Source: Phellopilus nigrolimitatus
Lineage: Eukaryota; Basidiomycota; Agaricomycetes; Hymenochaetales; Hymenochaetaceae
Assembly (NCBI GenBank): GCA_021029095.1
Contig: JAJOHG010000001.1
Location: 1,426,001-1,490,000, forward strand
Reading direction: 5' to 3'
Length of the DNA: 64,000 bases
In this document: positions 45,684 to 57,769 of the stretch, piece by piece
How the letters are laid out: every line of letters starts with the position of its first letter
Numbering within the stretch: position 1 is the stretch's first letter
Translations under genes and position numbers: made by a program
The notes under the pieces: model-generated
What the model saw: only the letters and a program-made list of their open reading frames with translations
Told to the model about the DNA's origin: nothing
Database searches by the model: none

Positions 45684-48600
45684 ATGAATGAATCAAGCAA
45701 GGCTGCAACCAGACCACTTCCCTTCCCTCAATCCCGCACTCACTCCCATTCGCATGCACCTTCTCATTCTCTTGGCAGCACTGAACTCAAACTCCTAAAT
45801 AACACGTCCGCAAAGACAGCGAAGGGGAAGCACAGAGAAGAAGAGAATTGGCATTTCGGCTGGTGGGACTATGTCCCTCTCCTCGAAGCTCGTAAACCGT
45901 AAGCCCGATGATTAATGCCAACCTGTCGTCTTGTCGCTCACAAACTATACAGTCCTGTCCAGTGGACAAGCTCGTCACTGATCATCACCGCTCATTCGAC
46001 GGAGCCTCGCGTCATATGCCTGCATTTTCCCTCCAATAAGCAGTTCACTCTGCCCAGCCCTCCCTCTTTGGCGGCCTCGCCTGCCTCCTATGAGCCTCCG
46101 ACGCTGATAGCCGGCTCTGCTCGAGATGATTGGATTTTTGCATATTTTCCTGGGGTCGACGTAGATGGCGTAGGCTGTTTGTGGAACAGGTCACGGATGG
46201 TCGATGATTGGGCCGTCAAGGAATGGCGGACATATGCGCGGGGGGACGCTGCCGTAGCAGCTCGCTGGCTCAACGTGGATAGAGAGGTATGTTTCAAGTT
46301 TCAAGAGCTCGTGCCGCAGAAGTGACAACAGACGTTGGCGTTCTTTTAGTGGGTGACCGCAGACGCAGGCCCACCAGTTCGCCTGCCAACGCTCGGTCCT
46401 TTCATCCCCCTGTCAAATCCAGTCTTACTCGTTGTCACTGAGAGTCATTCATGCAACATGTATTATACACATCCTCCGAGTGAACAAGTGAAAATGCTCA
46501 GTGCGTCACTATCACGTCGATCGTCTTCTCGAGAGGGCCAAGAAAGGATACCTGGTGAACGCGTCGACGGACCTCGAGGCCTGGGCCGATGCACGCAAGC
46601 AGCAATTGGCTTCGGTTATGACGGTTCGTTAAGGATTGCTGAATTATACATATATATACATATACATATCTTAACGAGCACTTTGGCAGAGTCTTCAATA
46701 CTTATTGCAACGTATTCATCCTTCGTTCCTTCCGTTGAGTCCGACTCCTTTACTGCAAACACATCAGAATTAGCTATGTCACTCGCTATGGGTCCTGCCC
46801 CTCTTTCCGAGCCTGTGATAATTTCTGAATGGGAAACATGGAGAGACGAGAATATCATTGAAGTATGCGAAATCGGCATTTCCATACAAGGACTCCTACT
46901 GAGTGCGCTCTATTCTGTACCTTCATCTGTCTACTCTGACGTCTGTTGTTTTTAGGCCTTTCCACAACGCCCTTGCCTTCGATACGCAACTTTCCTCCAC
47001 CGAACCGACATTTGACAGACTTGACTTTCGTGCCATCTCTTCCATCTTTGCACCAGGGACCACTTTTTCCCTCCACGCCTACACAGACACACCGCCATGT
47101 AACGCCACAGTCGTCTCCAGCAACAGTGCATACACATGTAACACAATCCCCCGGACGGCCTATCCATAGGACTCCTGTAAAAGGCACGCCTCCGAAGGCC
47201 AATCTTGAAAAGATGAAAGGCAGGCTTCAAGGCGCTATGTATCTCCTTTGTACAACCCTGGATTTGGGGCATTGTAAGCCTCTCAGGCTCGACATTTTCC
47301 ATGATAATAGTCATTTTTATTTTATTTTAGATGCGTCAAATCCTAAGTCCGAAGTGACGCTGTATACTTTTTGGCGAAACCAGGCTGATCTTGTAGTGCA
47401 AACTTGGGTGCGGCTTTCTTTAATGTATGTGTATTTCATTTTAATGACTTTTTCCAGTACTATAAACGCACTTCCCATTTAGCAGTCCCCTCCGGCATTA
47501 TCATGCATCTTTCGCCGTCTCAACCGACCAACTCTGCTCAAAATACAGGCGTTTTATTGGGAGTTTTGAGAACCGACGGTCGAATTCTGAAGCGGAAAGA
47601 AGGGCAACTTGTCGCTACTGGAAGACTCCAGATGCTGCGGCTGTAATAGCTTTCCCACTATGGATACAGCTGCGGTGACTGACATTCTACCTTTTAGACC
47701 GGATTTGCAAACGGACGACAGTTGGGAGCCCACGAGCATAGTTTGTCCCGTCGGCCCCCGAGGAGTGGATCGTAAGACGAAGATACTTCTTTGTTTGTGA
47801 CGAAACACAGACTAACGTGAGCCATCAGTCCCCTTTAGCTTGGCTGTGTCTCCAAACCGAACACTCGTATGTGCAGTATCTCCGTCAAGTCTGACGGGTT
47901 TTGGGGAACCGACATGCATACATCCTCACCCAACCAAAACCATGCACGCGGCGCAAGATTTTGGTAGTTCTCTTTTATTTCTCCATTCTGTTTGAATTTT
48001 TCTAATAGCATATCTTTTCATTTCAAGGTGCGCAAAAAACAAAGAAGCACCTCGCGTCATCACTTGAAGTCGCTGTTCAGAAGCGAGTCATGCCCAGTGA
48101 TATTGTTCACTTCTTGGCCATGCAGTGTAGTCCAATAGCGATCATAGAAGGCGTGCTCGCAGCCGTTCTTCTTAATTTTGACACGAACGGAAATGGTTTG
48201 ACGACTATGTGGACGAATGAAGTTATCGGAGCTGCTGTGGAAATGTATCGGTATGTGCATCCTCATTGTCGGGGCTAACTTAACATTAACCCAACAGCAC
48301 TAGTACCAAAAGTCGTTCCGCTCGGACCGAATCCGAAAAGAATGATTTGACATCCCGTTACCAAGTTGGCCATGAAATCTGTTCATTATCTGCGTGCAAT
48401 ACTGTCTGGGAAGATACATTCGACAGCAGAGGTTACGACTTAGGTATGTCTTCCTTTGTCTTGATGTTGGGTTTAAGGGCTCATTTTAAGTAGACGCTGT
48501 CTGGTACTTGACGTCTCTCTGTAGCTACTTCAGCGAATTTCTGGAGAAGCTCCTGAAGGAATGTGTTGAGTTTTCAAGCGATGAGGCTATGGCGCTGAAC

Positions 48601-49457
48601 TTGAAAGCTGAAAGGGGCGACGTCACTGCATCTTTAATTTCCCCCATAGCAGTCGGGAATAATGCAGAAGATCCCTTTGCTGCAGCTCATGGTATGAGGA
48701 TATCACTTACCGATTGTTTCTCCACCTGATGACCAATATAGGCCGTTCCTCCGGCAAAGAAGCACCTACATTCGACTTGAGCTGCTCACTAACCCATCTA
48801 ATTCATCCTTACGCACTGGACAACGTTTATTTCTTCTTACAACACGTCAGACGCTTTCGAGCATTTTTGGGTTCGCACGCTAAGGCGGAAGAACACTATA
48901 AAATGGCGAGGGAAGTGCTCGTTGACACCATCGATTCTTCGGGTATAGCACTGGATGCACTCGACAAAGTGATCATTGAGATCAGGGATGAAGTCAAGGC
49001 CAATGCAGGTGAGCTCGTCGTGCTGCTTATGTCAACAAGTACTATATTCTAATAGAAGGTATATTAAGACCGCACACCAGACCTCGCTCGCAGGTGCCTC
49101 GTGTCCTTGAAGCCTCCCGTCCAGTACGCCGCACTTCTGCAGAAAATCGTTTCCAAGATTACCCAGGTTCAGGTCGTTGACAAATCGCGGCTCTTCGTAA
49201 AGCCCGATGACCTTGTTGATGGCATGCTTGGGCTTTCTCTAAGTGCGCCCGACAAGATGCCTGACCGCGATGTCATATCAAAGGGCTTCCTTCCTGGTCT
49301 GAAACCCCCAATGAACTGTATCCGTTGTGGTGGCAAGTCGGAAATCAGCACTAAGGTGAACAATATGCCAGGCCATGCTTCCATCCGTTGGATGATATGG
49401 GAAATGTCTTGGCAGACACATTGTATATGCGGTGGCCTGTGGTTGAGCAAACAGTAA
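45684..49457 (+). CDS. med16: Mediator complex subunit 16 (Med16/Sin4)
   Basis: A tail-module subunit of Mediator, which relays activator signals to RNA polymerase II. Start MNESSKAATRPLPFPQSRTH at 45684; the N-terminal propeller-like part begins EENWHFGWWDYVPLLEARKP, then PVQWTSSSLIITAHSTEPRV, CLHFPSNKQFTLPSPPSLAA, IFAYFPGVDVDGVGCLWNRS and PTLGPFIPLSNPVLLVVTES. The C-terminal part is helical (HPYALDNVYFFLQHVRRFRA) and ends in a Cys-rich block: MNCIRCGGKSEIS ... HCICGGLWLSKQ, stop 49455-49457, like a small zinc ribbon. More than ten introns, one carrying a TA-rich microsatellite near 46645-46668. The Med16 call rests mainly on the WWDYVPLLEARKP block and the Cys-rich C-terminus; exact exon edges in the middle were not traced. 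Confidence 0.78.
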
Positions 49458-49712
49458 TGTTGTTACCATTTTCCTTCGCCTAGTCGTATGTTTGTCATGC
49501 TTGTCTACTATCTGTGCGACGATTCTGTGTTGTTATTCGGTGCAAATCAATAATATCCAGAAGAAAATATTATGCTGTGAAATACAATGAATAGTGTTGT
49601 TAGGAAATATGCAAAAAAATCTGTTGGAGTCCATTATCAAAGCAAAGCGTCCGAGGTTGTCATCATAGAGAATTGGTAATGCGATGGTATATCCAGAAGG
49701 AAACCGAGTTAA

Positions 49713-51921
49713 TCACAGCAGGAGCATGCGCAGACCACTGCTGTTCGATGTCGTTGTAGTCGTAATTCCAGTGCTGTTTGACGATCATATAAGCAAATGC
49801 TCAATGTAGACCCGAGGATACTCACCCTTGACAATGGTTGTTCGAGCTCGTCGGTATGCAAGACAGATAACGACACCATGAGCAAGCTAGATACGTTATA
49901 TCAGAGCAATTCATCGCCATTGGCACAGCACAAGCTTACCAGCGTAAGGGTCGGACGTGTAGAAATTCCGAGTCAGCACGACGAATAGAACAATCACAAA
50001 AGGGAGTGCGGCAATTCGGAAGCCCCACATAATCGCTTTATGGCGCTTCGTTTCACTGATGACAGGATAGAACGTCGTGCCCACGAGTAAGCCCATTAGA
50101 AACCCTCCCAGATGTGCTGTAAGATCAATCGTCAAAATTGTTCTTGATCACTTTCATGTATTCCGCTTTACCAAAATTGTCGACATAGGGAATGAATCCC
50201 ACACCAACCCCAATAACTAGCTCGACGGACATGTAGATGAGCTGAGGCCTGCGGTCAGAAAGCGCCATTGCGTTAGGTAGCTATAAAACTGACCCTCGTC
50301 ACGGGTTTGTAGTGGTATTTCCAGTGAGCAAATAGGTCCACCCACATGACCTAGTAGCAATAAGATTTCAGTCTCTAATGCAACCGACGTATGCCTAGGT
50401 ATGCCTAGATCTCACCGCGACAGTTCCGAAAATTGCCCCACTTGCCCCAACAGATGGCACGCCAACAAGGGAGAAATTTCCACCCAGCACATTACTGCCA
50501 AACAATGATCAAACTCGATTTCACGACCTGCTGCTCGTCGAAGCTTACCCAAATATACCAGCGGCAAAATAAACCAGGAAGAATCCTCCGGATCCCATCT
50601 CTCGCTCAATTTGTGCTGACACGAGCATTTGTGCTAACATGTTCAGTACGATATGTATGATACCGGCATGCACAAATATCGGAGTGATGAACCTTTGAGT
50701 GGCGGAAAAGGCTTTGGTTTAAACTCAGAAACAACGTAGAGCGTGATATACTGACCGGAACCACTGGTTCGGGGTTTCTCCGGCGCCTATCCCACCGAAG
50801 CCACAAAGCTCGGAGATGGGGCAGACTTTGTCCGGAGGATTCGCAGTATCATTCATGCCTATATTACATTGCAACCATTAGTATATCTAAGGACAACTTA
50901 CGGTAAGTAGCACTCACAAGGGAGCTGGAGAGAGATGGGGACATCCGTTACATCCTTCATGCATGGAGGGAAGCGCGAACCGACGTAGATTAGGGCGGAC
51001 TCAGAAGGACCGAGCATGTAATTGACGACAGGCTAGATTGACCATGTTAGTTTTGCACATCAGATACGATTTTTTTTTTAAAAAAGAAAAAAACAACTTT
51101 AAGAGATATTGGGGAACCCTGTTCCTTTCCATTGAGAACTAGCTCATAGATGAAAACCGCGATCATGACTACGGTTAAAATCCAAACTACCGAAGAATGA
51201 TGAGGTCGAGTGGCGACAAAAATTATTGAACCTACCGAGAAAAGGATACCGCTGACGCCCGATGCCACGTTTCTTATTCTCTATGCGCTGCTCTACAGGA
51301 TATTTTCCACCGAAGAAACGCGCGAAGGCGGATTCTTTTGCCGGTTCTGTAACCAAACCATCGTTATTGTAAGGATCTTGATATTCTGCGGATACAAGTA
51401 AACAATGAGGAGTCGCTTCTTATGGCACAGTTGGGTGTAGGCTTCTTACCGAGGTCGTCAATTGTTTTGGGTTGGTCTGATCTCCCCATGTCCGCCGCAT
51501 TTTGCACGAGGGCATCGTCATCGTCGGTGTAACGCCCTTTGCGACTCGCATATGGGTCGTAGCCCTCATCTGTATAAACCAATGCATCTTTATTCGACTG
51601 CGCATAGCTCCTGCTATATTGGCTGCCGTCCGATGTTCTTCTGTCCACGCCTGAATTGTTCAAAGCCCTGCTTGTGCCTGATACAGGACTTGAAGAAAAG
51701 TCCTGGTACGAACTTGTTACCTCTTCTGCTTCAGCCTGACCAAGGCCATTCTTCTTCCCAGAAACACCCAAGGCACGAATGCCAGAGGTTGCAAAGGTCG
51801 CCGTTGAAGCCGCGTCATTTCCGGGATGGGACGGGGTGTCGTATGGGTCGAACTTGGGAGGCGTGTAGTCCGAGTAGTCGTCAAAGTTGACTTGCCGTTG
51901 TTCGTGGTACGGCGTCGTCAT
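49713..51921 (-). CDS. Rhomboid-family intramembrane serine protease
   Basis: Cleaves membrane proteins within the bilayer. Start MTTPYHEQRQVNFDDYSDYT at 51921 (alternative Met at 51954). A long disordered cytoplasmic N-terminus rich in Tyr/Asp/Ser leads to KYPVEQRIENKKRGIGRQRY, then helix WILTVVMIAVFIYELVLNG. The loop has several Cys (FPPCM, KVCPISELCGFGG), then NQWFRFITPIFVHAGIIHI, LNMLAQM, FFLVYFAAGIFGNVLGG, and VGVPSVGASGAIFGTVAV, where GASG holds the nucleophile Ser. The catalytic His is in the helix DLTAHLGGFLMGLLVGTTFY. Two more helices follow, then a Cys-containing tail (CSWCRYLSCIPTSSNNHC) joined by a 52-nt intron to the last exon, stop at 49713. Both dyad residues are present, so it is likely active (secretory or plasma-membrane type). 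Confidence 0.9.
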
Positions 51922-52201
51922 TCTGGGCGAAATGGGCCTTGCAATATCACTCAACCAGAAAATACACGGTATTTGAAGAAAGGCAACAAGGGCACAGGTC
52001 TCCGCAGTCTGTGAACGCGCTCAGGGCGATGCGCTGCGCGAACCATCAAATGCCTCATGATTTCCATTTCCGGATGATGTGGCGTCAGAGCGATACTCTC
52101 TTCACAAACGAAATCTCTCAAACAGCACAGGAAGACAAGAATCGTCGTGATTTACAGCCGACCCCTCACTTTCTATAAGAATCTGATTCTACATCTAATC
52201 C

Positions 52202-54026
52202 TCAGTCTATACTTTTTCCCTCACTCTCCTTCCACCTGTCCATTAATGTGTTACTGGGTGATCCAAAGGGATCCAAAACCTTATGTGCAACTTCCTTCCC
52301 TGAAACAGGGAGATTGGTCGGATCTAACAGTCCAAGCTTCAAGGTTATCGAAAATTAGCCTGTTGAATCAAAATGTCTGCCAGTTACGCGGACAAACCTG
52401 GACGAGAACAGAGGCTTGGTCCCAGTAGCTTTAAAAAAACGAGGATATTTTAAAATCAGTAGTTTACTTGAAAAATGCAGAGTCTAACATGTGTCTGCCG
52501 TGCCAAAATTTCAGCGAAACCGCCAAAGATCCCGAATTAATCTTCACTCACTCGAAGCAAAGCTTGTCCCCACGGAAGGCAATGACCCCTACAAGTGCTA
52601 TCTCAAGGGCCTTTCCCGTTGGCTTGATTCCCGGAAGGAAGTAGTCAATCTCCTGTAGAAACAAAGCGAAGAAATGGAAAGCTACAGGTTTGAGACTATG
52701 CAGTTTATGAAAGCACAAACCGTCGTATGAGTGCATTTAAATATCATTTCGTCAATAATTCGATCAGCGCCAACTGTATAGGCACGTTCCATCAGCTACG
52801 CACAGGGGCTCGAGCTCGAGCCTTATTACGGACTTGTTCGTGATACAGTAATCATTTCTGTATCTGGAGGAGTGACCTGAGTCGGTTGATTAAAAAGAGC
52901 CCGGTGATAGCATCGCAACTTTCGCACCGTCTCGCTAGTGAAATGGTACTTGTAAAAGCGCGCGAGCTCATCGTAGCCAACGCCACCAGTCATTGTCGGG
53001 ATGTGATTGACATATGGAACCGCAACCTATCATGGTGGTTAAATCAAACGTTGCATCATTCTCAGAAGTTCAACCTCACCATAGTGGCCATGGTTTCTGA
53101 AGATCGTTGAAATAAAGTGAATTTATCTTGGAATTAATAAAAACTCACTTGGTGCATCCCTAGCCGCGAATTCCTTCTTAGAGCATCAGAACAGATACTT
53201 AGTTATTTAGGAGACCTTACCCACATAATATATATGATCTCCCCATATCTTCTCTAAATTAAATCGAGGACCAATTTCCCTTCTAAGAATCTCTAGCGTC
53301 TTCGTGTATGCGAGATTTGTCGCAGAGACAACATGCGGTTCGACCGATAACTTCACGCCAGGAACAATAGACGCGGGCGCCTTTGCCAGGAGAGGGAAGG
53401 AAGGAGACACGGGTACTAGTGGGTACGTATGGGTCGCGATAGGCGGAAATTGAGACGGCTTCAGCTTGTATGCTAAACTCGATGGGCTGGTCAAAGGCAG
53501 CAGAGAAGCATAAAGCTTCTCTTGTGAAGACGCTAGATGGAAAATGACACTACTCGTAATTATTGTTAATCAATATGAGAAGCTGCTGCAATTTGTTGGC
53601 TCACGGTACAAATTTGCCTTCCAGGTCGACGATCAAAAGAGGTTTTCCATCCTCTACAAGAGGCGAATAATGTATGCAAGCCTTCAGACCGTGGTCTATA
53701 AGGAGCTGCACAGAGCTTTTGAAGAGAGTAGAGTCTTCTACTGGTAGTCCAAACGTTATGATGGCAAACTCGATTTTGCTTTGATTGAGTTTCATAGCGA
53801 CTCGTCGTAAAATGACCTCTTTTAGAGGATAGCATAACTGATACACATCGTATCCTTCCTGAGAGAACTTTTCCCAAATATATAATTAGCAAAAGGCGTT
53901 CGACTCGAATTGATTTCGACTCTTTACTTGTTCACACCAGCCAGGAATCTCGACGGGGGACAACAAAATCACCGCGGATGGTCTGGATACAGACATAACC
54001 GCATTCTTGACTTCATACAAAGCCAT
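52202..54026 (-). CDS. Dienelactone hydrolase-like / SnoaL-like fusion protein
   Basis: Start MALYEVKNAVMSVSRPSAVI at 54026. The N-terminal half resembles the dienelactone hydrolase (carboxymethylenebutenolidase) alpha/beta fold: ILLSPVEIPGWCEQ, VYQLCYPLKEVILRRVAMKL, EFAIITFGLPVEDSTLF, LIDHGLKACIHYSPLVEDGK. I see no G-x-C-x-G-G nucleophile elbow. Then IFHLASSQEKLYAS, THTYPLVPVSPSFPLLAKA and LEILRREIGPRFNLEKIWGD. The C-terminal half is an NTF2-like SnoaL domain: TMATMVATPYVNHIPTMTGG, GYDELARFYKYHF, EIDYFLPGIKPTGKALEIAL, VGVIAFRGDKLCFE, YWDQASVLVQ. The last exon reads LGLLDPTNLPVSGKEVAHKV, stop at 52202. The fusion recurs in fungi; its reaction is unknown to me. About seven exons. Confidence 0.82.
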
Positions 54027-54553
54027 CTTGAGGCGGTTTAATCAAATTTGAAGGGAAGAGGGCAAGTCTGTGCTGAGAGTGAAGGTGGGAAAAGAAAGAA
54101 ATGGGACGGCAAGCCTTTCATAGTATGTCCGGGAGCTGTACGACTGCCAGCGGTGTGTGAGAAGTTACGTTGTCTTCGCATGTCAATGTCTTGCCAGTCG
54201 ATGATACCTTATGAAAATGTGTTATGCTCATCGTCCTTATGGGTTCCATATCCACGTAGCAGAAGCCTAGGCAAAATCAGACTTGGCGTCGCACTTGCTG
54301 GCAGTATTAAAATGTAACTAGTCAGTTTGCATCATAGATCGACGTGGTCGACGTCCACTTCAACATTGCCGATCAAAAAACATGTACATGTACATCTGCT
54401 AATCCAACACAGAGGGTAAATATAATTACATAGAAGTAAAGTAAAGATACAGCCTCCACGCGGATTCGTACATAAGCAAGAGTGATCGAAAAAAAAAACC
54501 CATTATGGAACAGCCCAATGCCGTGTAATGCAAAATCCTCCCCATACATAAGT

Positions 54554-55424
54554 TTATACCCGAAGGTTACGAATTTCCCCATCGACTTGTCTTGCGCGAT
54601 CCACCCTCTCTAGCTGTTCCGGTAGAGTCTGAAAGAAAAGAGATATTGATTAGATAACCCTGAGATTGAGCAGGAAGATACAACAAACCTCTTGAAGTTC
54701 ATTGGCAAATCTACTAAGTTCACTATTCGCTGCTGCAGTGCCTTCTCGATCTGCAACATATCATATCAGTACAATATTAGCATAAGGATTGCAATGAGTT
54801 TATACACGTACCTTCAATTACTCTATCATCCACATCCATATCCTGGGCTGAGTCTAAGAATTGGTTTGCATCATGGTCCCTCTGCTGAGCCACGAGATCG
54901 CGCATAAGGGCTTCAACCTCCGAAGGTACGCCTCGTCTTTTAACCGCGATCTCGAGATCCCATTTAAGGCGCTGGTCTGACAATGACCAAACGCGCCTAT
55001 CTAACGACTCGTCAAATTGGTCCGTATCTATGTATAACGGAAAGTCAATTCATAATTCAGCAACGAGCTGCCGAATGTAGTTTGCACGGACCTTGTTCGT
55101 CCTCATTATAATCGTCAAAGTTTCGCCCATTAATACGGAGGTTCGATTTTGCAAGCTCGAACGTTCTGTCGACAAACTAAACCGAATAAAAGTAGACGGC
55201 CAGTCAGAACACGTAGACCAAGTATTAAAAGTGGCGCCGACCTGTTTGATATGGGGAAGAAAGAGATGACGCTGTCCGCTAAGTCCGTGTTGAACAAGCC
55301 TAGCTTCAAGAGTGGCGAGAGCTGCCGCGTTGAAATTCTCCCTTATAGATTGCCAATCCTGAAGAGAATCCACGGATACACGAGGTAAATCGTCCCGGAC
55401 GTTGCTGGCTTCGTTTTCTGCCAT
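54554..55424 (-). CDS. nsl1: Kinetochore MIND-complex subunit Nsl1/Mis14
   Basis: Part of the Mis12/MIND complex linking centromeric chromatin to the Ndc80 complex. Start MAENEASNVRDDLPRVSVDS at 55424 (an upstream Met at 55466 is possible). Exons: LQDWQSIRENFNAAALATLE, LVQHGLSGQRHLFLPHIKQ; FVDRTFELAKSNLRINGRNF, DDYNEDEQ; DQFDESLDRRVWSLSDQRLK, WDLEIAVKRRGVPSEVEALM; ANSELSRFANELQE; TLPEQLERVDRARQVDGEIR ending NLRV at 54554. Mostly helical and acidic. The INGRNFDDYNEDE and LDRRVWSLSDQRLKWD blocks are the Mis14 hallmarks I recognise. About 205 aa, as expected. Divergent from the Ctp1/Sae2 gene. Confidence 0.84.
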
Positions 55425-55567
55425 TGCCAGTGAGGCTAATAATGACAGCAACTTGGCACGCCGCACTGAGTCCTACGCGCTTGTCACTATTTGTGTCACG
55501 CGCACGCGACATCGAAGGCGCGTCGCGCAAAGCATTCTCCGAGTCGCTGCAACCACTTCCTACGTCG

Positions 55568-57639
55568 ATGGAAGGAGGAACGTCGATCAATGCTTCAGAA
55601 TACGCTCTCCACAAGAAGTACAGAATAACATTTGAAAAACTCGAAGAAAGGGTGAACATCTCCGTCACAGCAACCAACTCGGTGGCCGCGTTGTGCTCAT
55701 CCTACATTCGCATTTTGCAGATTAGAAACCATCGACATGCTAATGACAATATCAGCAGACAGCTCTATACACTCAACAATAGGACCCTCAATATAGCGGA
55801 AAAGATCGGATTTCCTACCTTCGATGGCCTGGAAAGCGCAGTGCTAGCCAATCCCGACATTTGGAACGTGGACGCTATACAGGAAGCCCATCGTCTGACT
55901 GCGAAGACGAAAAAGCGGCCGGAAGAACTCCAAGCTACTCTGAATCGTGACTTCTCCAGCGACTTGGGTCTTAGGGAGGAGCTTGACAGATTGAGACACG
56001 AGGTTCGTATGTTACAACAAGGATCAGATACGAATCTCGCGCATACAGGACATGAGATGTCTAAGAAGGAGAACGAATTGCAAGTTTCTCCCCTTCTTTT
56101 CTTATACCTAGCTTGGTTGACTGGAGAAATTTTACAGCAACCGCTTTCCATCTATCCAAACTAAGCGTCCACCATTGACTTCTTTGAAGTCAGCTGGAAA
56201 CGGCCACTACGCAGAAGATTTTGATTTACGCCTTCAACTAAATGCCCTGTCCCTCAAATATGACGCACTTCTGAATGCAAAGGAAAATGCGGAAAAGAAG
56301 TATAAGGAAGACTATATGAAATGGAAATCGTTCAAATCGTGGCTCTTTACCAAATCGAAACACGGACAAGCACTGCGTGCTCAGTTTGACGATGAGTTTG
56401 GTGTCGAAGACTTTACAGTCGAGGGCGCCATGAAGTCGAAGAAACATAACTTATTGGTTTCTCTGGACCACGTAGACGCGACAACCCTCACTGCGGAACA
56501 AGGTTTAACATCAACGCTCCGCGAGCCCAAGCACGCGAAGAGGAGAGATGAAAGTGAGTCAAGATCATTCAGCACATAACATTGTCATGCTAACGGACTT
56601 TAATCTCTGAGGTTCCTTCGTTAGTGATGAATCTGGTTCGCTCGCATCACATGTGCATACAATTTGTTTTTGAAAAGCTGAGATAATTAAGCAGTACTGA
56701 AAGCATCGAAAGCGAATTCTTCTCCAATTCCTGTTAGTTCTGCTATATTGTTGAAATCAGATGGTGAAACTCTGTAAGTGCTTCAATTGTCTCGTCGGAG
56801 ACCGTAGCTCACATACGTCGAACAGCAAAGAAAACAAGCACGATCGTCTGGATGTGTTCACTCAAATGCCTCGCACTCCAGAGATGCTTACACCGGATCC
56901 GTGTCAGCTCATGAGAAGATCCGCAAACTGGACCAGCTCATCTTCTCCGATAGCTAAACAACGAATTAACCAGGACGCAAATGAGTCCGGTTTTACCCAA
57001 GGAAGCTCAAATCAGCATAATTCAAGTGCTGGAGAGGTCAGAGCAGATGGTGTCATGCCTCTGGGAACCTCGAATATCGAAGTCAAGGACAAGGGACGCT
57101 ACATCGGTGCATCCAAAGGGTAATGATAGTATATGGCTATCTTCAGACTGCACTGATTTATTATTATTCATAAACAGAGATGCGATAAACGCGCTCTTTC
57201 AGATAGACACTTCCAGAAATCACGGAATAGCCTATCAATTCGACGAGGTCGTGCGTGGGAGAGAACATCGGCGGAGACTGCATGCTGGGGACTGTGACTG
57301 CTGCAAGGAGGTGCGTCGACCAAGGCTCATAAATTAAGCGTCTGAACAACAGATATTTCTCAGTACTATGATCGTCTGGAGCCGCTTCCCGGCCGCCTTC
57401 TCCCTCCGGCATGGACATCACCAACAGCCAAACCTACAATCGACAATAAGCATCCTATGGATGTAGAGCAGCATAAGAAGTATATATCTCGTCATCGACA
57501 TCAGTGGGCACCACCGACCACTCCTCCCGACTACTGGAACATTGGGTTCCCTACTACACAGGAGGCTGCAGATATTAACAGAAGGGCCGGAAACATACAC
57601 GTCGATAAAAGGAGGCGGGTAGAATTAGAGGCAAAGTAA
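55568..57639 (+). CDS. ctp1: DNA end-resection factor Ctp1/Sae2 (CtIP family)
   Basis: A cofactor of the Mre11-Rad50-Nbs1 nuclease that starts resection of double-strand breaks. The N-terminal part is helical/coiled coil (KYRITFEKLEERVNIS, LRLQLNALSLKYDALLNAKE, AEKKYKEDYMKWKSFKSWLF), as in the tetramerising CtIP N-terminus. A disordered middle follows. The conserved C-terminal domain is complete: RNHGIAYQFDEVVRGREHRR, CDCCKE (the C-x2-C motif), YYDRLEPLPGRLLPPAWTSP, then KKYISRHRHQWAPP with the RHR DNA-binding motif, and PPDYWNIGFPTTQEAADINR, stop at 57637. I chose ATG 55568; the frame is open up to 55424, but an earlier start would overlap the nsl1 start codon region. Short introns separate about six exons. 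Confidence 0.86.
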
Positions 57640-57769
57640 GCCTTCTATCTGCCGTAGGTTGTTCGTCGAGCTGATTATGATCCCTTAAGCATGGGAGGCG
57701 GGCGTTATATCAGACGAAGTAATGCCTAACGAGAAAGTTGTAAGAATGCCTTACAGGGGTTTTTCTTTT

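Noticed and set aside
20714..49457. Possible secondary-metabolite or mating-type cluster
   Set aside because: No backbone synthase, terpene cyclase, P450 set, homeodomain pair, pheromone receptor or CaaX pheromone precursor was seen; genes are housekeeping.
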